Part shown: piece after piece, positions 37,281-49,639 of the stretch
Numbering within the stretch: position 1 is the stretch's first letter
Layout of the letters: each line of letters opens with the position of its first letter
Assembly (NCBI RefSeq): GCF_032854445.1
Contig: NC_088295.1
Span: forward strand, 8,746,501 to 8,810,500
DNA length: 64,000 bases
Direction of reading: 5' to 3'
Source: Liolophura sinensis
Taxonomy: Eukaryota; Mollusca; Polyplacophora; Chitonida; Chitonidae
Notes under the pieces: generated by a model
The model's input: the letters and a program-made list of their open reading frames with translations, nothing else
The model's database searches: none
Told to the model about the DNA's origin: nothing
Translations under genes and position numbers: made by a program

Positions 37281-40200
37281 TGAGACAGCTAAACTCGAGG
37301 TACTCCATCTATTTTTTATGACATTTAGAACAGTTCATTGATTTTTCCTTTTAATACGAATAAAAACGATCTTCGTTGAATAGAGTACAAAACTCTAACC
37401 ATTAAGCTTGCTTGTACTTTGTGTACCGATTCCCGGTCTAGTTTCTTTGTCCTGTGCTGGATACCAAGTGGACGGGTCTATTGCCAGGGCACCGCAAGCT
37501 CACTCTATGTCGATTTCTCAGGGAATTTTTTTTTATGAGGTCCAACCTGAAAAGACGTGAACTTTGCGGAGGGATTTTACACAAGTTAGTTTAAAATATG
37601 AAGGAATTTTCTCTGTCCATACTGTTCGAATCCAAATTGCGTATAGAAAGTTGGACTCAATGTGGTGGATGTTGTGCTGGAGTACTATCTTGAATTCACT
37701 ACGATAGATCTAATGGTGATTCGTGGGAGAGCTACATCTAGTGACGAATGCTTTGAGTGATGCAAACTTTACATGTTAAGGACACTTGATAAACGTTCAC
37801 GAGTTCAGCTTGAGATGATATTTCTTCGCGTCTAAAGGCCAATTAACCGCGGCACGATGTCATTTGGACCGTAATAATTCATCGGTTTGATGACAGTGAC
37901 TTACTGCAGCACTGATAATATGCAGAATAATAAATTTTTATGTCTTACTTGATGCTAGGGGGAACATTGTTGTCATGCATTATTTCTTGTGTTATCTTTT
38001 GCCGCACTAACACCTAGCGCTGACACATGGTAAGCCATTCCAAAATAATAAAGAAATATTTTTTTCCTTTTCACTAAAGTATTTTTGAGTCAATATGCTT
38101 CACATTTTTCAAACTGACGGTGCAAAAAATCTCTTCTTTCGATCCGTATAAAAAACGTGCCATTAGTCTGATACAACCTATTGCGTTGTGTCCTGTGTGT
38201 TACACTGAAGATTCTCCGACAGCTTTATCGCTTTTGAATACATTCTCCGGCATTTCAAGACTAAGTGATTTTCATTCATTATACTTCGGCAGACTTTCCC
38301 CCACGTATTAGGCTATTCCATTTTCCCCATGATGTTCCTGTGATTCAGTTAAGTGCAGTGGCACTGTGGTAACTGTCAGCTGTTTTAACCAAATTAAGCT
38401 GATATCATATAATAATCCTTTATCTTTTTAGTGTGGAAAATCGTAGCTATGGCTCGCTCTGTCATCACACTTGGGGTGGAAAACATGGCAATAACTCACC
38501 ATCGATTTAAATTTGACCAGTGTTTATCGCGACATTGAACTCGCTAAATACACCAACAAAATTCAAAATTCGAGTAAGCATTCATGATGCTTGGTGATAC
38601 TGAGCATCCGTAGACTGTGCTAAACATGCGTACACATGTATTGACTGCTTGCATATAATGTGCGGCTTAGTCCGTGAAGTGGAAGTCTACGTGGAATTGG
38701 CTATGAGACGGCGGCTGTCTGTACACTATGCAGCTTCACAAGATATTATACATAATGGTTTTTACACGATAAACCGACGCACTTTTGTCAACCTGATCAA
38801 CTTTTTCGGCATATGACGCGACTGCTCGTACGATTTCCTTCAAAACGCAATTAATGCCTAAGATGAATGAGTGCTGTTGTTGATAAAAGCGACTAGTGTT
38901 TTTCTGTCCTCATTGAACTTCTCAACGGCAGGCAGACACGGTAGATCACTGAGCTCACTCTACGCCTGCCCGGCGTCCGCAATGCCCGGGACGCCCCGGC
39001 CTGCCTAGTAACCGTGCTTAAGGGGCTTCTGTGTCGAAACTTCGTGTTCAGCCAAAAATAACTTATTAGGAAAGAGGAAAAAAAAAGTTTGTTAAGTCTA
39101 GGCATGCCTGCTAATGTAAATTTATAATTTTTTTCGTTAATCTGTAACAGTTGAATGCATAAATCCGCATGTCCATATGGTTTTAATAGCATGTGACTGC
39201 TATTCAAACCCAACTTAGTTTAGGATAATGCCTCAAAGGTAACTGTTTCGTATCTCTTGTTAAAAGACAGAACAATTAAAGTGACCTGTCGACTCTTAAG
39301 ACATTCAACAGCTTTGTCTAGAGGACGATGCGTCTGCAATAGGGAACATGGTGACTTTGGATTTTCTCCACAAACGAATGCCGCGAGTGCGCTAAAAGAG
39401 GTTTATATCGGGTGCTTAGATAAGCAGTAGGGTGCGGAAGTAAATTTAGTAACGCTAAAGGCCAGGGAGAGCACATCATATATGGCAAAACCAAGGATCG
39501 CTCACGCAAACTTATTTAAAGGGCCATATGTCATAATCCGCTGTAGGATATGCAAGCTTAAATTAGTCAGCTTGATGTAGAACTCGTTACGTATCTGATG
39601 AAGTGTAATTAACAAGCAGTCCTCATCATCCAGGCGTAACTAAAGGATTGGCCAACAGATATATAAGCCTACGTACCAAGTTATTTGAAATAAATATCTT
39701 TCTTTTTTTTTTCTTCTTTTTTCTTTCGTTTTTTTAAATGTATTTATTTATTATTATTTTTTATGTATTTATTTTCATATACTTTATCCCAAACTGAACT
39801 ATACTTATATGCAGTGCTTGATGAACACAATTCAGCAGTCACTAACTGAAAACCATCTTATTAAGGTTTATTACTAGAGCTTTTCGTTGTCAACATGCAG
39901 CAATTCCAGTCTCCTTTCATTTAGACCTGCTTGATCGCCTTCGCCTGTTGTTTCTTTTCTGCAGGGCCAACCTGTTAAATATGTCGTCCAAGTACGAAAT
40001 TTAACACATGAGTTCTACTCTCAACTTTCCTTTGAAGCTGTTTGTTAGATTTTTGTCAATAACTGTGATGTGTAAAACCTTCCTGTACAGTATAATGCTG
40101 GTATATTTGCGAAGTTCTGAGCAGGTGGATGTGAACGATTGACCGCGGCGTCTCAACGGGCCCCGAACAGCTTGGGCAAAGACGGGAGTGAGACGTTCGT

Positions 40201-42655
40201 CGACTGGTTCGTACACTGTCCGAACACTCAAGGGCTGATGAAAAAATCATCAGCTTAAATGTTGCTTTAGGAAGAAGTGATATATTATATAGCGTTTTAA
40301 ATGAAATGCTCTTGTATTTTTTCCGGAAGAAATTCTCAGCACCTCTTCAATTTATACCAATGGATTATTCTAGTATATCCATGCTTTTAGAGTTTTTCTC
40401 AGCACTGTTTGTGCCGTGTGTGTCATAGGGTCGCATGCAATCATGGAAAATAATATACATATATAGAATGACCTGATCAGTGGGAGTGTATACCGGCATA
40501 TATGGCCATACAGACGTTACTGTGGCGCTCACGTGTTCGGCTTCACAAATGCATTTAAACACAATTTCCTATTGGATAAAAACATATTTTTGAGTATCGC
40601 TTGCATATCCGGTTTCAACCGTTCCAGTCGAATTGAGGCAACAAGCAATTTAATTAAAATTATCCCATATTGAGCTTCCACTACCGGATACGTAAAGAAT
40701 TGGCCCTTTTATTCAAGAAAATGTGAATAGAGACATTGTCGCCGTTGAACTTACAAATAAATTACACATTTTAGAAAGCGGACGTATTTATTTATTAAGT
40801 AATAAGTGCATGGTCATTTTTATTCTTTTGCTAACCATACATGAACTATCATAGGGCGGATATAAAGACATATATGCTTAATAAAGAATTAGACCTTTAA
40901 ATAGAATATATGTACTGCGTATTCGGCGATTTATATATACGCCATTTTTGTCTCTGATCACTGAAATATGAGGACGTTGCACATAAATAAAACCAAATTG
41001 TATAAGCCTTGATTGATAAATCATGTGTATAACATATATATTCGATCATAATGATATGTGTGTGTTCAGTTCAATTCAGCTGGATTGCACGCATTGAATT
41101 AACCATTTCATGGCGAGGGAGTGGAGGAAGGATTTTGTGACCAGATGCATGTGAAAAAGAGTAGGTATGCATTTGTATAGAGCAGTGGATACAGATAGGT
41201 AGTGTAACATAAGAAAGATCCTGAACACAAACAAAACAAGATGTTAAAAATGATCATGCGTATACATACATATTTTTTCATATATGGTATTTTTTTTCAC
41301 GAAAGACTTATTTCGTAGTCAAAAGTGTATTTTACCAGGAAGTGATTTTTTCTTGCAGGAGAAACTTCATGGGAAATGACAGACGTTTTGATATTATTTC
41401 ATGGGTGATAAAGAAGAGGTCAGCGTTTGATGTAGGGCAGCATGGCATCACTTTATAATTAGGCGTATTCTCTGCTAAAAATTAAACGGAAACAACCGGA
41501 ATAAGAAATGGTTGAAATTCTTATATTTGCATCACATATGTAACTAGCAATTTGTTTTCACTTGTTTATAACTTTAGGAAATTATCCATGTTGTAAACAA
41601 TAGTTATGAATACTCAAATCATAAGTTTGTATAACTACTGAAGAGGTATTATTTCCACCGTAAAATCAGAACATTTATGGAGCTACAATACAAATAATTC
41701 GTATGGTATCCAAAAATAATGAACTTCTTGATTATCATTCTCAAATACGGTTGTAAACAGGTTTAAATTTACATGCAAAAAAATTTTTAACAATCTATTA
41801 AGTATTAAATGAAACTATATAGAGTTCCAATTATAGTTGTCTTGCTCGCTGATTACATTTGAGCGGATGTAGCCTTCGTAAAACAGTGGGCTGGTAGACG
41901 GCCATGATAATGCATACAGCTAAATACTGCTACTTTGACGTTTGACTGCTTCAGAAATTGAATTCTCAGCCACTTGAATTCTGCTGGTGATCAAGTGCAT
42001 GCAATGAGTACGCACTGAAAACATACTGCGAGTTGTTCACCATCTGAGAAACTCACAGTATATGTCTATTACATATACTGCTATTTATACTGTCATAAAA
42101 AGTTACGACAAAATTCTTCCAAATCTGCAGCAGAGTGTTTACTGTGAAAACATCGGTTGTAGGGCAGTGTAATTGGTGACTAGAGAATTAGGGGAAGCTG
42201 GCCGAGTTAAGCCTTGAATAAGGCATCTTTGTGAATCTTTTATGCAGTCGTATTCTAGTCATTTTTTTTCACATAAAAAGCGGAGCTTTACTTATGTGTT
42301 TGGTAAAGGCACTTGGTTGATGAAGGTGCTTGATTGGTGAAGTGACTGCATTGGCCCAAAACCTATATTTTCTGCATATATACGTATTTAATAAGAAGCT
42401 ACCCAAGATGGACTTGGATCACGTTTTCTACTTTATGGCGTTATAATCCCTGTTTTCACTATTTCAACTAATTTTTGGGACACCTGGTCTGCTCATTTTA
42501 GCCAACATATATGTAATCGAGCAGGAACATTGAGTTTCTTTTTTCTCGCACGGTTAGACCATCTAATGAACAACATGTTCATATCTTTACAACAAGTAAA
42601 GAAATGCTATATTCTACGTTCAACACTATTAATATTTGTCCCAAAATTAGAAGAA
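37281..42655. other. Mostly unique sequence, no gene identified
   Basis: ORFs of 60-106 codons (38893-39213 minus, 40001-40231 minus) lack recognised domains. A small perfect hairpin GCTGATGA-AAAAA-TCATCAGC lies at 40234-40254. A T-rich, (TTTA)-type low-complexity tract spans about 39702-39775. Confidence 0.4.
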
Positions 42656-42849
42656 CTATGGTAAGTTGGCCAAAAAAAAAAAAAGAAATTCATAGATGTT
42701 TATCAATAAACAACTGTTTGGTGGAAATCTTGATGCAACTTGATTCGTAATAAATCCGTCCCGTACGATCTTAGAATCTGCCGGAAGACCTTGTACCTTA
42801 AAAGTGGACAGAATATGTATAGAAGACGCCGTCATTTCCTGAATTTTAG

Positions 42850-42985
42850 GAACTGTGATATTTCCGGAAGTACGGGTTTGGTTTGGTTTGGTACGGGAGC
42901 TCACGGAAATGATCCAAATTTATCAAAACTCGCGGAGATCTTTCCTGAGATACAAGTTATTCAACTTTCTGTACAAATTGGTTGA
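42850..42985 (+). CDS. Candidate exon, possible leucine-rich repeat
   Basis: A good 3' splice site (TCATTTCCTGAATTTTAG) precedes a 45-codon frame ending in TGA at 42983-42985. The peptide includes GLVWFGTGAHGND and PNLSKLAEIFPEIQVIQLSV. The spacing of L, F-P and I/V residues in the latter resembles a leucine-rich repeat. A single repeat is too short to be sure. The same frame is open upstream to 42740, so a chance ORF is possible. A TA/TG microsatellite follows 50 bp later. Confidence 0.33.
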
Positions 42986-43035
42986 TGACATCGAAAGAGA
43001 TTTTCTCGTTGTTTGTTACCAAAAATGCTAGCAGC

Positions 43036-43117
<82 letters not shown>
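43036..43117. repeat. Compound (TA)n(TG)n microsatellite
   Basis: About 46 bp of TA with one TG interruption, then about 35 bp of TG. The minus-strand ORF with a THTHTH/IYIYIY run is a by-product. Confidence 0.98.
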
Positions 43118-43119
<2 letters not shown>

Positions 43120-44410
43120 CTCATACATTGGTTGTAGGCTATATACCACAGGTCAAGTACTAGAACGCAACCAGGCTTAATAATAATGTTAAGCCGAGTG
43201 TAATTTGAAGAGACAAAAAGCGGACAATAATATTATTTTTGAAGTCGAACATGACTAGAAACAAATTTTTCGGTGTGAAAATTGAGCGTTATTACAAGAA
43301 TGGGAGAGCGACATTCGTCGTTTTGATGGTATATGAGATTACTGTTGACATAGTTGGAAGGTTACCAGGGGGTAATTTATCCCTTACATTAATGCAACAC
43401 GTCTGTATATCACGTGAGGGTTCGAAGGTTCTGAGAAACATCAGCTTGATTAATGTATTTGTTTCATGTATGTGTGTCAGGTAATGATGATAATTGTTCA
43501 GAAGTCTTGGACAGTTATAACACCTGTCAAACGAACATGCCCTCTCTATAGCGTGCACAGGTAACCAGTTACGACAGCGCCTCGTCGCCTCCTATGGCTT
43601 TCCCAGGCAACTTTTCAATCCCCACATGGTATTAAAGGCTCCAGAAGATGTCTAGATAAGATTGTATTGGTGATTCGGCAGATAAACAAGGCTAAGACGA
43701 AGCCTAGCCGAGCCTTATTGGCAGATAGCTGGCTGACTCTCAAACGTGTAATCAATACAACTTTGCGCTGGCAAAAAACATTACAGTTATTACGGGGCGA
43801 TTGTGATAACACGGCAGTCTAATTTAGTCCGGGTCTGTCAAACAGGGAGGAAAAACGAGCCCGTTGAGGAGAAACTATCGGTCTGGCTGTTGGTTCTGGA
43901 ACAGGTCATTGCAGGACCAATGGTTGGAGCTGAGCTAGAAGGTGTTTTTCCTGCGGCTCAGAACTGGTGACTAAGCGTTCATGGTTTGATGTTGACGCTA
44001 CGTGGCACATCGGCTCTTGTAGCCTAGCTTACGTTTTGCAGTACAGGTGTTTCGAAACGTATACAGAGTACTCATTTTTGTCAGGATTTCTTCCATCCAC
44101 GGACATTATCAGATTTATGAACAATTCTAGACGAGATTCCTTATTGGAAAAGAAGTTAACAGCAAACAAGTGATCGACCGTGCAAAATTGCGTAAGCCAA
44201 TGAACTCTTCATGGTGGACCATTGATGCACAAGTCAATATAGCACCAGCAATGGCGAAGACCATGCAGACTGAGGGAATCGGATTGGTGTGCACGTCTCA
44301 CTGCCGTGACTGTTTCAGATTTTCTTGTTCGATTTGGGTTTAATTTCGGCGTTAACATTATTTCGGTTATATCACACCGTTTTATTTTGGCAGGCCAGAC
44401 AATATGTCAT
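43118..44410. other. Unique sequence, no gene identified
   Basis: ORFs at 43239-43484 plus and 43967-44173 plus are open but unrecognised. A donor-like AG|GTAATG lies near 43481. Confidence 0.4.
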
Positions 44411-44414
44411 ATTT

Positions 44415-44512
44415 ATAGTGCTGCCTCACTAAAAAGCTATGTCGCAGTCACCACACACGGCGCCGCATCAACCCAATCACTGTGTGCCAACATGGCACCG
44501 ACCAGTATATGG
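44415..44512 (+). repeat. Dispersed repeat, diverged copy
   Basis: ATAGTGCTGCCTCACT, GTCGCAGTCACCACACACGG and a diverged CCCAATCACTGTGTGCCAAC block follow the order of the dispersed repeat at 58320-58475. The alignment is by eye and weak in the middle. Confidence 0.4.
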
Positions 44513-44697
44513 GCTCTATAGAGGAATTTCAAAATCATCTCAACACACGATATCGCATAAAACTACTAAGAGCACGGCGTGACTTTGTTTCTCTAGTACA
44601 ATTTGGGTCAAATTACCAATATATATAACCTGTTAAGTGTTAAAATTTCTCGAAAATACGATATATTGAATGCAGTTACAGGATGTTCAAGCCATAT

Positions 44698-44760
44698 CTC
44701 GTCGTTATATGACTGAAAAATTGTTGAGCACGACGTTAAAGCCCAAGCACTCACTCTCTC
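44698..44760 (+). mobile_element. SINE tail, second type
   Basis: CGTTATATGACTGAAAAATT, GTTGAGCACGACGTTAAAGC and CACTCACTCTCTC match the tail at 50348-50413. The body upstream is not recognisable. Confidence 0.75.
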
Positions 44761-45007
44761 AAGCCATATCGTCTACGTAGACGAAATACTTGAGTTCGCA
44801 TTACTTACACATGAATCCGGATGGGTGCATTACGAAATTCGAATGACATTCAGTTCCCATATATAACACTGATTAAAGCACGACTTATTTATAAACTGTA
44901 TCAGACTTAAGATATTGCATAATTATAGATATGGTTTACTCAGTTTATTGTTTAAAATATGCCCTACTGTTTCGAATAATATATATACATTTTTTTTAAT
45001 TCATCAG

Positions 45008-45115
45008 GATTTAATGCCTTAGACACAAGAATGTTTCACCCGTACGACGGTGTTCAATTTTGTGGGTGGAGAAAACTGCTGGCTATTGACCTGGAGGATG
45101 ACCATCTCGTTACAT
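45008..45115 (-). mobile_element. Diverged SINE, minus
   Basis: AAGAATGTTTCACCCGTACG, ACGGTG, GTGGGTGGAGAAAACTG and GACCATCTCG follow the SINE in reverse order. The tail is lost. It ends where the 205-codon ORF begins. Confidence 0.55.
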
Positions 45116-45116
45116 A

Positions 45117-45734
45117 GTGGTTGGTTGTGCTGCTTCATGTTATGTGAACAACTGCCGTCAGCTTCTAAATTTAGCTTGCCACTGTTTACATATGCTGAGT
45201 TCAGGGCCTGCTGTCTGCCTCTGCCTGAGAATGTTCCAGAATACCCTCAGTTCGGGGCCTGTTTGTTTACAACAAGTGTTTAAGAATTTTCTTATTCTAG
45301 AAAATTCCACCAGTCTATATAAGATCTATGAAAGCATGTCAGATGAGAAAGGAGAATTATTGAGAGTTCTGGATGCTTTCGCTGTGTGTTACTTTAGTAG
45401 GCCGTTTGTGCTGAATTTTGGTGTCTTTATAGCCTCTGGCTTTGTTATATCCTATCTCCACCGAGCACTTGTTCAGTCTGAACTTGTATATTTAATTTTT
45501 GCTCTTGTGCACACAGTGCTTATTAGTACACGGACCCTGTCTGAGGAATTTTGTGTATATTTCGTCATACACTCAGTTATACTGTGGATTTTCCCTCTTA
45601 TGAATATTGCCTCTGTGCACTTATGCCTGTATGGTTTTCAGCATTGGGGAGTATATGCGTCCGTTTGGACTTCACACCGTTGTACATGTAAGTACTTTAG
45701 TATTTGTATTGATACTGCCATTCTTTCTTGTTAA
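45117..45734 (+). CDS. 205-codon hydrophobic ORF, unknown
   Basis: This is the longest ORF in the window outside a tandem array. The N-terminal 60 residues are cysteine-rich (CYVNNC, CHCLHM, CLCLRM). The middle and C-terminus contain about three hydrophobic stretches: FVLNFGVFIASGFVISYL, LVYLIFALVHTVLIS and VIHSVILWIFPLMNIASV. The strand is T-rich, which lowers stop frequency and favours hydrophobic residues, so chance remains possible. Two AATAAA signals (45788-45793, 45803-45808) and a GT-rich tract follow within 100 bp, as for a real 3' end. A donor-like GTAAGT occurs at 45688. No family or signal peptide is recognised. The first codons border an old SINE. Confidence 0.33.
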   Translation: MVGCAASCYVNNCRQLLNLACHCLHMLSSGPAVCLCLRMFQNTLSSGPVCLQQVFKNFLILENSTSLYKIYESMSDEKGELLRVLDAFAVCYFSRPFVLNFGVFIASGFVISYLHRALVQSELVYLIFALVHTVLISTRTLSEEFCVYFVIHSVILWIFPLMNIASVHLCLYGFQHWGVYASVWTSHRCTCKYFSICIDTAILSC

Positions 45735-45786
45735 ACTTAAGTACTTTAGTATTTGTATAAGTCTTGTTATTCGTTCTTGTTAAACC
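45689..45786 (+). repeat. 49-bp tandem duplication
   Basis: Two copies beginning TAAGTACTTTAGTATTTGTA lie at 45689 and 45738, and both end CTTGTTAAAC. They differ in about 11 central bases. The stop codon of the 205-codon ORF lies inside the first copy. Confidence 0.9.
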
Positions 45787-45787
45787 T

Positions 45788-45808
45788 AATAAATTGTTGT
45801 AAAATAAA
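45788..45808 (+). terminator. Two AATAAA signals with GT-rich downstream
   Basis: AATAAA at 45788-45793 and 45803-45808, followed by TGCTGGTTTTGGTTAC and a T run, fits an animal polyadenylation site on the plus strand. Confidence 0.45.
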
Positions 45809-46179
45809 ATCTGCTGGTTTTGGTTACTTTTTTTGTGCGGCTAAACTGTCGTGTATTTCGAACAAGCCATCTCTTTATAATACAAACAGTTTGGGTCGTA
45901 ACACTCACTAGAACACGATACCCAAGCCACCAAAGATGCATCGTACCACACCCACTCTATATAGTTTCATCGCATTGACCCTAGATACTCATCGCCAGGC
46001 ACAGAAGAGACAGGAATAAATTTTCTCCTGTTTAAGGTGTGTTATCCTGCTTGAGATTTAACCATGGGTTTCATAAATATGCGAGGACTTAAGTATCTGT
46101 AGGTATGAATGCTTGGGGTTTCACGTCGTTCTTAACAGTAGTTCAGCCATGTGAGGACGAGGGGTCATGATTAGGCGTT

Positions 46180-46580
46180 TGTACATGTACTGTGTCTTCT
46201 AGTCCATGCCGGGGCCTCCGTGGCTCAGTCGGTTAAAGCGCTAGCGCAGCGTAATGACCCAGGAGTCTCTCACCCATGCGGTCGCTGTGAGTTCAAGTCC
46301 AGCTCATGCTGGCTTCCTCTCCGGCCGTACGTGAGAAGGTCTGTCAGCAACCTGCGGATGGTCGTGGGTTTCCCCCGGGCTCTGCCCGGTTTCCACCCAC
46401 CATAATGCTGGCCGCCGTCGTATAAGTGAAATATTCTTGAGTACGGCGTAAAACACCAATCAAAAAAAAAAAATCTAGTCCATGCCAAAGTGATATGGCC
46501 ACTGATGTATCATGCCGAAGACACCAGACGTGTCACCACACCCGGTCACATTATACTGACACCGGGCCAATAAGTACCAT
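46180..46580 (+). repeat. Dispersed repeat interrupted by the SINE
   Basis: GTACTGTGTCTTCT before the SINE and ATGCCGAAGACACCAGACGT, GGTCACATTATACTGACACC after it match 58325-58455 in order. The SINE therefore landed inside an older dispersed repeat. The 123-codon ORF at 46495-46866 starts in this repeat and has no recognised domain. Confidence 0.8.
46198..46486 (+). mobile_element. Full-length tRNA-derived SINE with 13-bp TSD
   Basis: The body is 46211-46473 (263 bp). The head carries GTGGCTCAGTCGGTTAAAGC (A box) and GTGAGTTCAAGTCC (B box) of a polymerase III promoter. The middle has GTCGTGGGTTTCCCCCGGGC, and the 3' end TATTCTTGAGTACGGCGTAA followed by an A-rich tail. TCTAGTCCATGCC occurs perfectly on both sides (46198-46210 and 46474-46486), so this is a relatively young insertion. 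It may belong to the V-SINE group described in molluscs, but I cannot verify that. ORFs across it (46220-46405 plus, 46270-46488 minus) are not genes. Confidence 0.95.
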
Positions 46581-47024
46581 TTTTGAAGTGTTCGGTATAA
46601 TCATAACCGGGGGTGATCCCAGATCTCCAGACTTCGAGGTGGACGTCGACATTAAGTACCTACAGAATATAAGCTTAAAAGCTACACGTGATATTGGCGT
46701 TAACGTCCATGGTATGCACGGTGTCCACGGCCAGGAGTTCGACAGACATGGACGAATGGTTATATGCAACATCATAAGGAGTGGGTCATGCATGGACAGG
46801 AAAGGTATACAGGAAACTTTCTCGAAACACAGAGGTTGGCCTTTGAAAAGGATAATTTATGGCTGAATTGTCTTAACATGTGGTTACGTGCTCATCCTGA
46901 TGACTCTAACTAACCACTCACTCTAAAGATAACATCATACAACATCCACTTTGACTGGCGTAAAAATTTAGTGCAAAATGGCGTCGATAACTGAGATGGT
47001 TAAATCTCTGGCTCGGTGCGACTA

Positions 47025-47125
47025 TCAGGACCTTGAAAAAGGAGGTCACTCTTGGAATTGACCTCTTAGTGCTTGTGCTGCGGCGTTTTAAACTCCAACC
47101 AACCAACCAATTAAATAAATTAAAA
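47025..47125 (+). mobile_element. Possible third SINE type
   Basis: GAGATGGTTAAATCTCTGGC, GGAATTGACCTCTTAGTGCT, GCTGCGGCGTTTTAAAC and a CAAC/AAAT tail resemble a SINE end with the same GCGTTTTAAAC theme as the other tails. It is a single copy here. Confidence 0.4.
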
Positions 47126-47587
47126 ATCTAGTACGGCGGACCGAGCGAGAAATAAAAGCAATTGGGTTTTAACCAGATGGCTTTTCTATGTACCACCTGC
47201 TATGCCAGCAAAGTACCATCCTTATATTATTATCGCAGGTATTGCGAAAGTGACATTTAATGGCAGTCTCGAAAACACTTAGCCCCATAAATGGAAAGTA
47301 ACAAAATACATCGGCTTCCGTGCAAGGTCCACCGTCAAATACATCAAAACTCTTCGTAACTGACTTTGAGCCTTCTAACATGTGCAATGTATTCCCTAAA
47401 TTCAGAATCAGGCTAACCCATTGCACTATAGAAATAGAACTGACATTTGCATGGAAAAGTAGTCCTATAGGGAATGACCGAAAGCACAAACAAAAGTTAT
47501 GAAGATACACGCTGTGACAAGAGTTATTTTGATATGATTAGTGCTTTCTACACAGCTACAACCGTACAACATAGTTGCAGTCAGCAG

Positions 47588-47731
47588 TTATTGTCTCATC
47601 TTTGACAGCTTTCCTGCGTATTGGGATTTTTCAGCGTAGTGAGCCGCAGCGACTTCGTCACCAAATTGTCTGTAGGATTGGAGCGCCAGTCGTCTTGCGT
47701 GTTTTCCATCATTCTTGAAAGAGGCAGTGAT
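47588..47731 (-). CDS. Candidate terminal exon, charged helix
   Basis: A 3' splice site on the minus strand (CGTGTCATATGTTTTACAG) enters a 48-codon frame in phase 0 ending in TAA. It gives ASFKNDGKHARRLALQSY and FGDEVAAAHYAEKSQYAGKL. It is rich in A, K, R and E with no low-complexity run, and its G+C content exceeds that of its flanks. The Y-R-x-x-G-D-x-x-A-A-A-x-Y-x-E-K pattern weakly recalls the DUF1771 region next to Smr domains, but length and end do not fit well. No AATAAA lies within 300 bp downstream. Upstream exons should lie at higher coordinates. Confidence 0.4.
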   Translation of the reverse strand: MTASFKNDGKHARRLALQSYRQFGDEVAAAHYAEKSQYAGKLSKMRQ

Positions 47732-47734
47732 CTG

Positions 47735-49639
47735 TAAAACATATGACACGAGAATAACTTTGTTTTGATGCAATAAAACGCTTGGATAATATGTAACTTT
47801 GCATATACACAACGAAAAGAGCATTTAAGTTAAAAAGTCCAAGCCTGAGACAAATGAAGAAAATTCAAGATAAATCGACGCCTTCGTCACCAGTACATGT
47901 AGCCCAGGGCCAAAGTTTTATCGTTATTGTGTTACCGGCTCTAATGGTATATTGATTTGATTGATTTGATTCGATTGTCTTAGATTGTTCAACAACATCT
48001 TTGATGTCCAGGGTTCATAGATGAGCAGAAAAAATATATGTTTATTGCTGAATTTGTTGGGAAACATTGGTAAGTTGCTTTGTACATTTACGGTTTCGAC
48101 CAACTACAACAGCCTACTCTACAAGCCGTGCTAGATGCTCTCGTATCTTGCAATATAATATGTATGCAACCGTGTTTTCTTAAGTTAATGGTAATAGTCA
48201 GTGCAGATTTATTTTATTGTTTCAGTTAAAATGACATGACAAAGAAGGTGATTATGACTTTGTATGAAAATGAAGTGTGACTTCACAGACGGGTAATTTG
48301 CGCAGTTTTGCTAGAACAGCTATCTTCAAAATCACCGTATTAAATAATAAAGTTTGCTTGTGGGCGCCAATGAAAGCTGGTTGTCTGACTATTATTAATA
48401 AGGTTTGTTTTTGATCCCCGTCCGCCTATAGATTACCCCAGGGTGCATAGCCCGTCCCGGATCCTGCAATTTGAGGACGTCACATGCACAATTACAGAGA
48501 ACAACATCCTTTTACAACGATAAGTTTAAAATTTTGAACTTGTTTTGCCAGCTGTTTTACTTTATCAATAAATGATAAAGCATATCCGTTTATGGGTGCG
48601 CGATAAAGGAGCACTATGAGACCCGGCGTTTGAGGATGTATGTTAATTACACATGTCACAGTGGATTAAGCATTGTAACATATAAAGTGACAAAAATCAA
48701 TAATCCAGCAAAGTAGTTGATACTCTGTGATGAATTGGGTCAACTTCGAGCTCGTGAAAGGTTGGTAGGTATGTTCAGTGTGACGTTTTACAGTTTTACT
48801 AACAATGCCAGAAGCTGAAGCCAAGTCGATCTGGAAAAGAGCTACTCCTTTCTTACTTTAAAACAAATTTAAAGTTCCACAAAATGATTTACAAGATATT
48901 TACACCAAAAAGGTCTTCCTGCCAACCACTGCAAATATCTTGGTAAAACTTTAAACAATGTGATTAAATATCACGTCAATCACGGTATATTTTTGAAATA
49001 TCCCAGCAAGCTGTGACTCTCAACTGCTTACACAATTCTAGCATTTCTTCAAAATACAAAGACAACCCTCATTCCGAGTGTAAAAATAAATGGCTATAGA
49101 TATGTATATTTCCTTGTTACTGGCTAAGAAAGTGGAGATTTCTAGATTTAGACATTTAGAAATCACGAAGTGATGCTTTAAATTTGTCACTTTTATTCAT
49201 TCATGTAAAATGAATATAAAAAGACGTCGGAACCATTGGTGAAGAGATTTTGAAAACGTACCTGAAATATCTATATTTACGCCATAAGATTATGCTATTT
49301 TGAGGGGCAGTGGTCTATACACAATGATTGATTATCTAAAGTGAAGCACCAAATGAAATCCCTTTTAACTTTCTTTAAGTAGAGTTAAACTTGACCTTCA
49401 TTGTTCCTTGAAGTACTTGGGTCTGGTTTCAGGTATAGAGCGTATCAAACTATAGCACATTTTAGATCTACCCATGATGCTTGGTGTGATACAGCAGAAA
49501 TCCATGACCAATCCATAGAGCAGTATTCTCTCCAAATTATATAAGGATAATTCTTCCACATAGTGAGTCTCAAAGTAATACGGTACGGTTCCACGACGCT
49601 GTCACTGACCGCAATCCGGTTTTAATGTCTAAAAACTGC
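47735..49639. other. AT-rich unique stretch, nothing recognised
   Basis: No array, SINE tail or convincing ORF is visible. It could be intronic to the exon candidate at 47588-47731. Confidence 0.4.

Noticed and set aside
46220-46488. ORFs across 46.2-46.5 kb, with similar peptides at 30.3 and 33.1 kb
   Set aside because: Translations of the SINE, which is non-coding.
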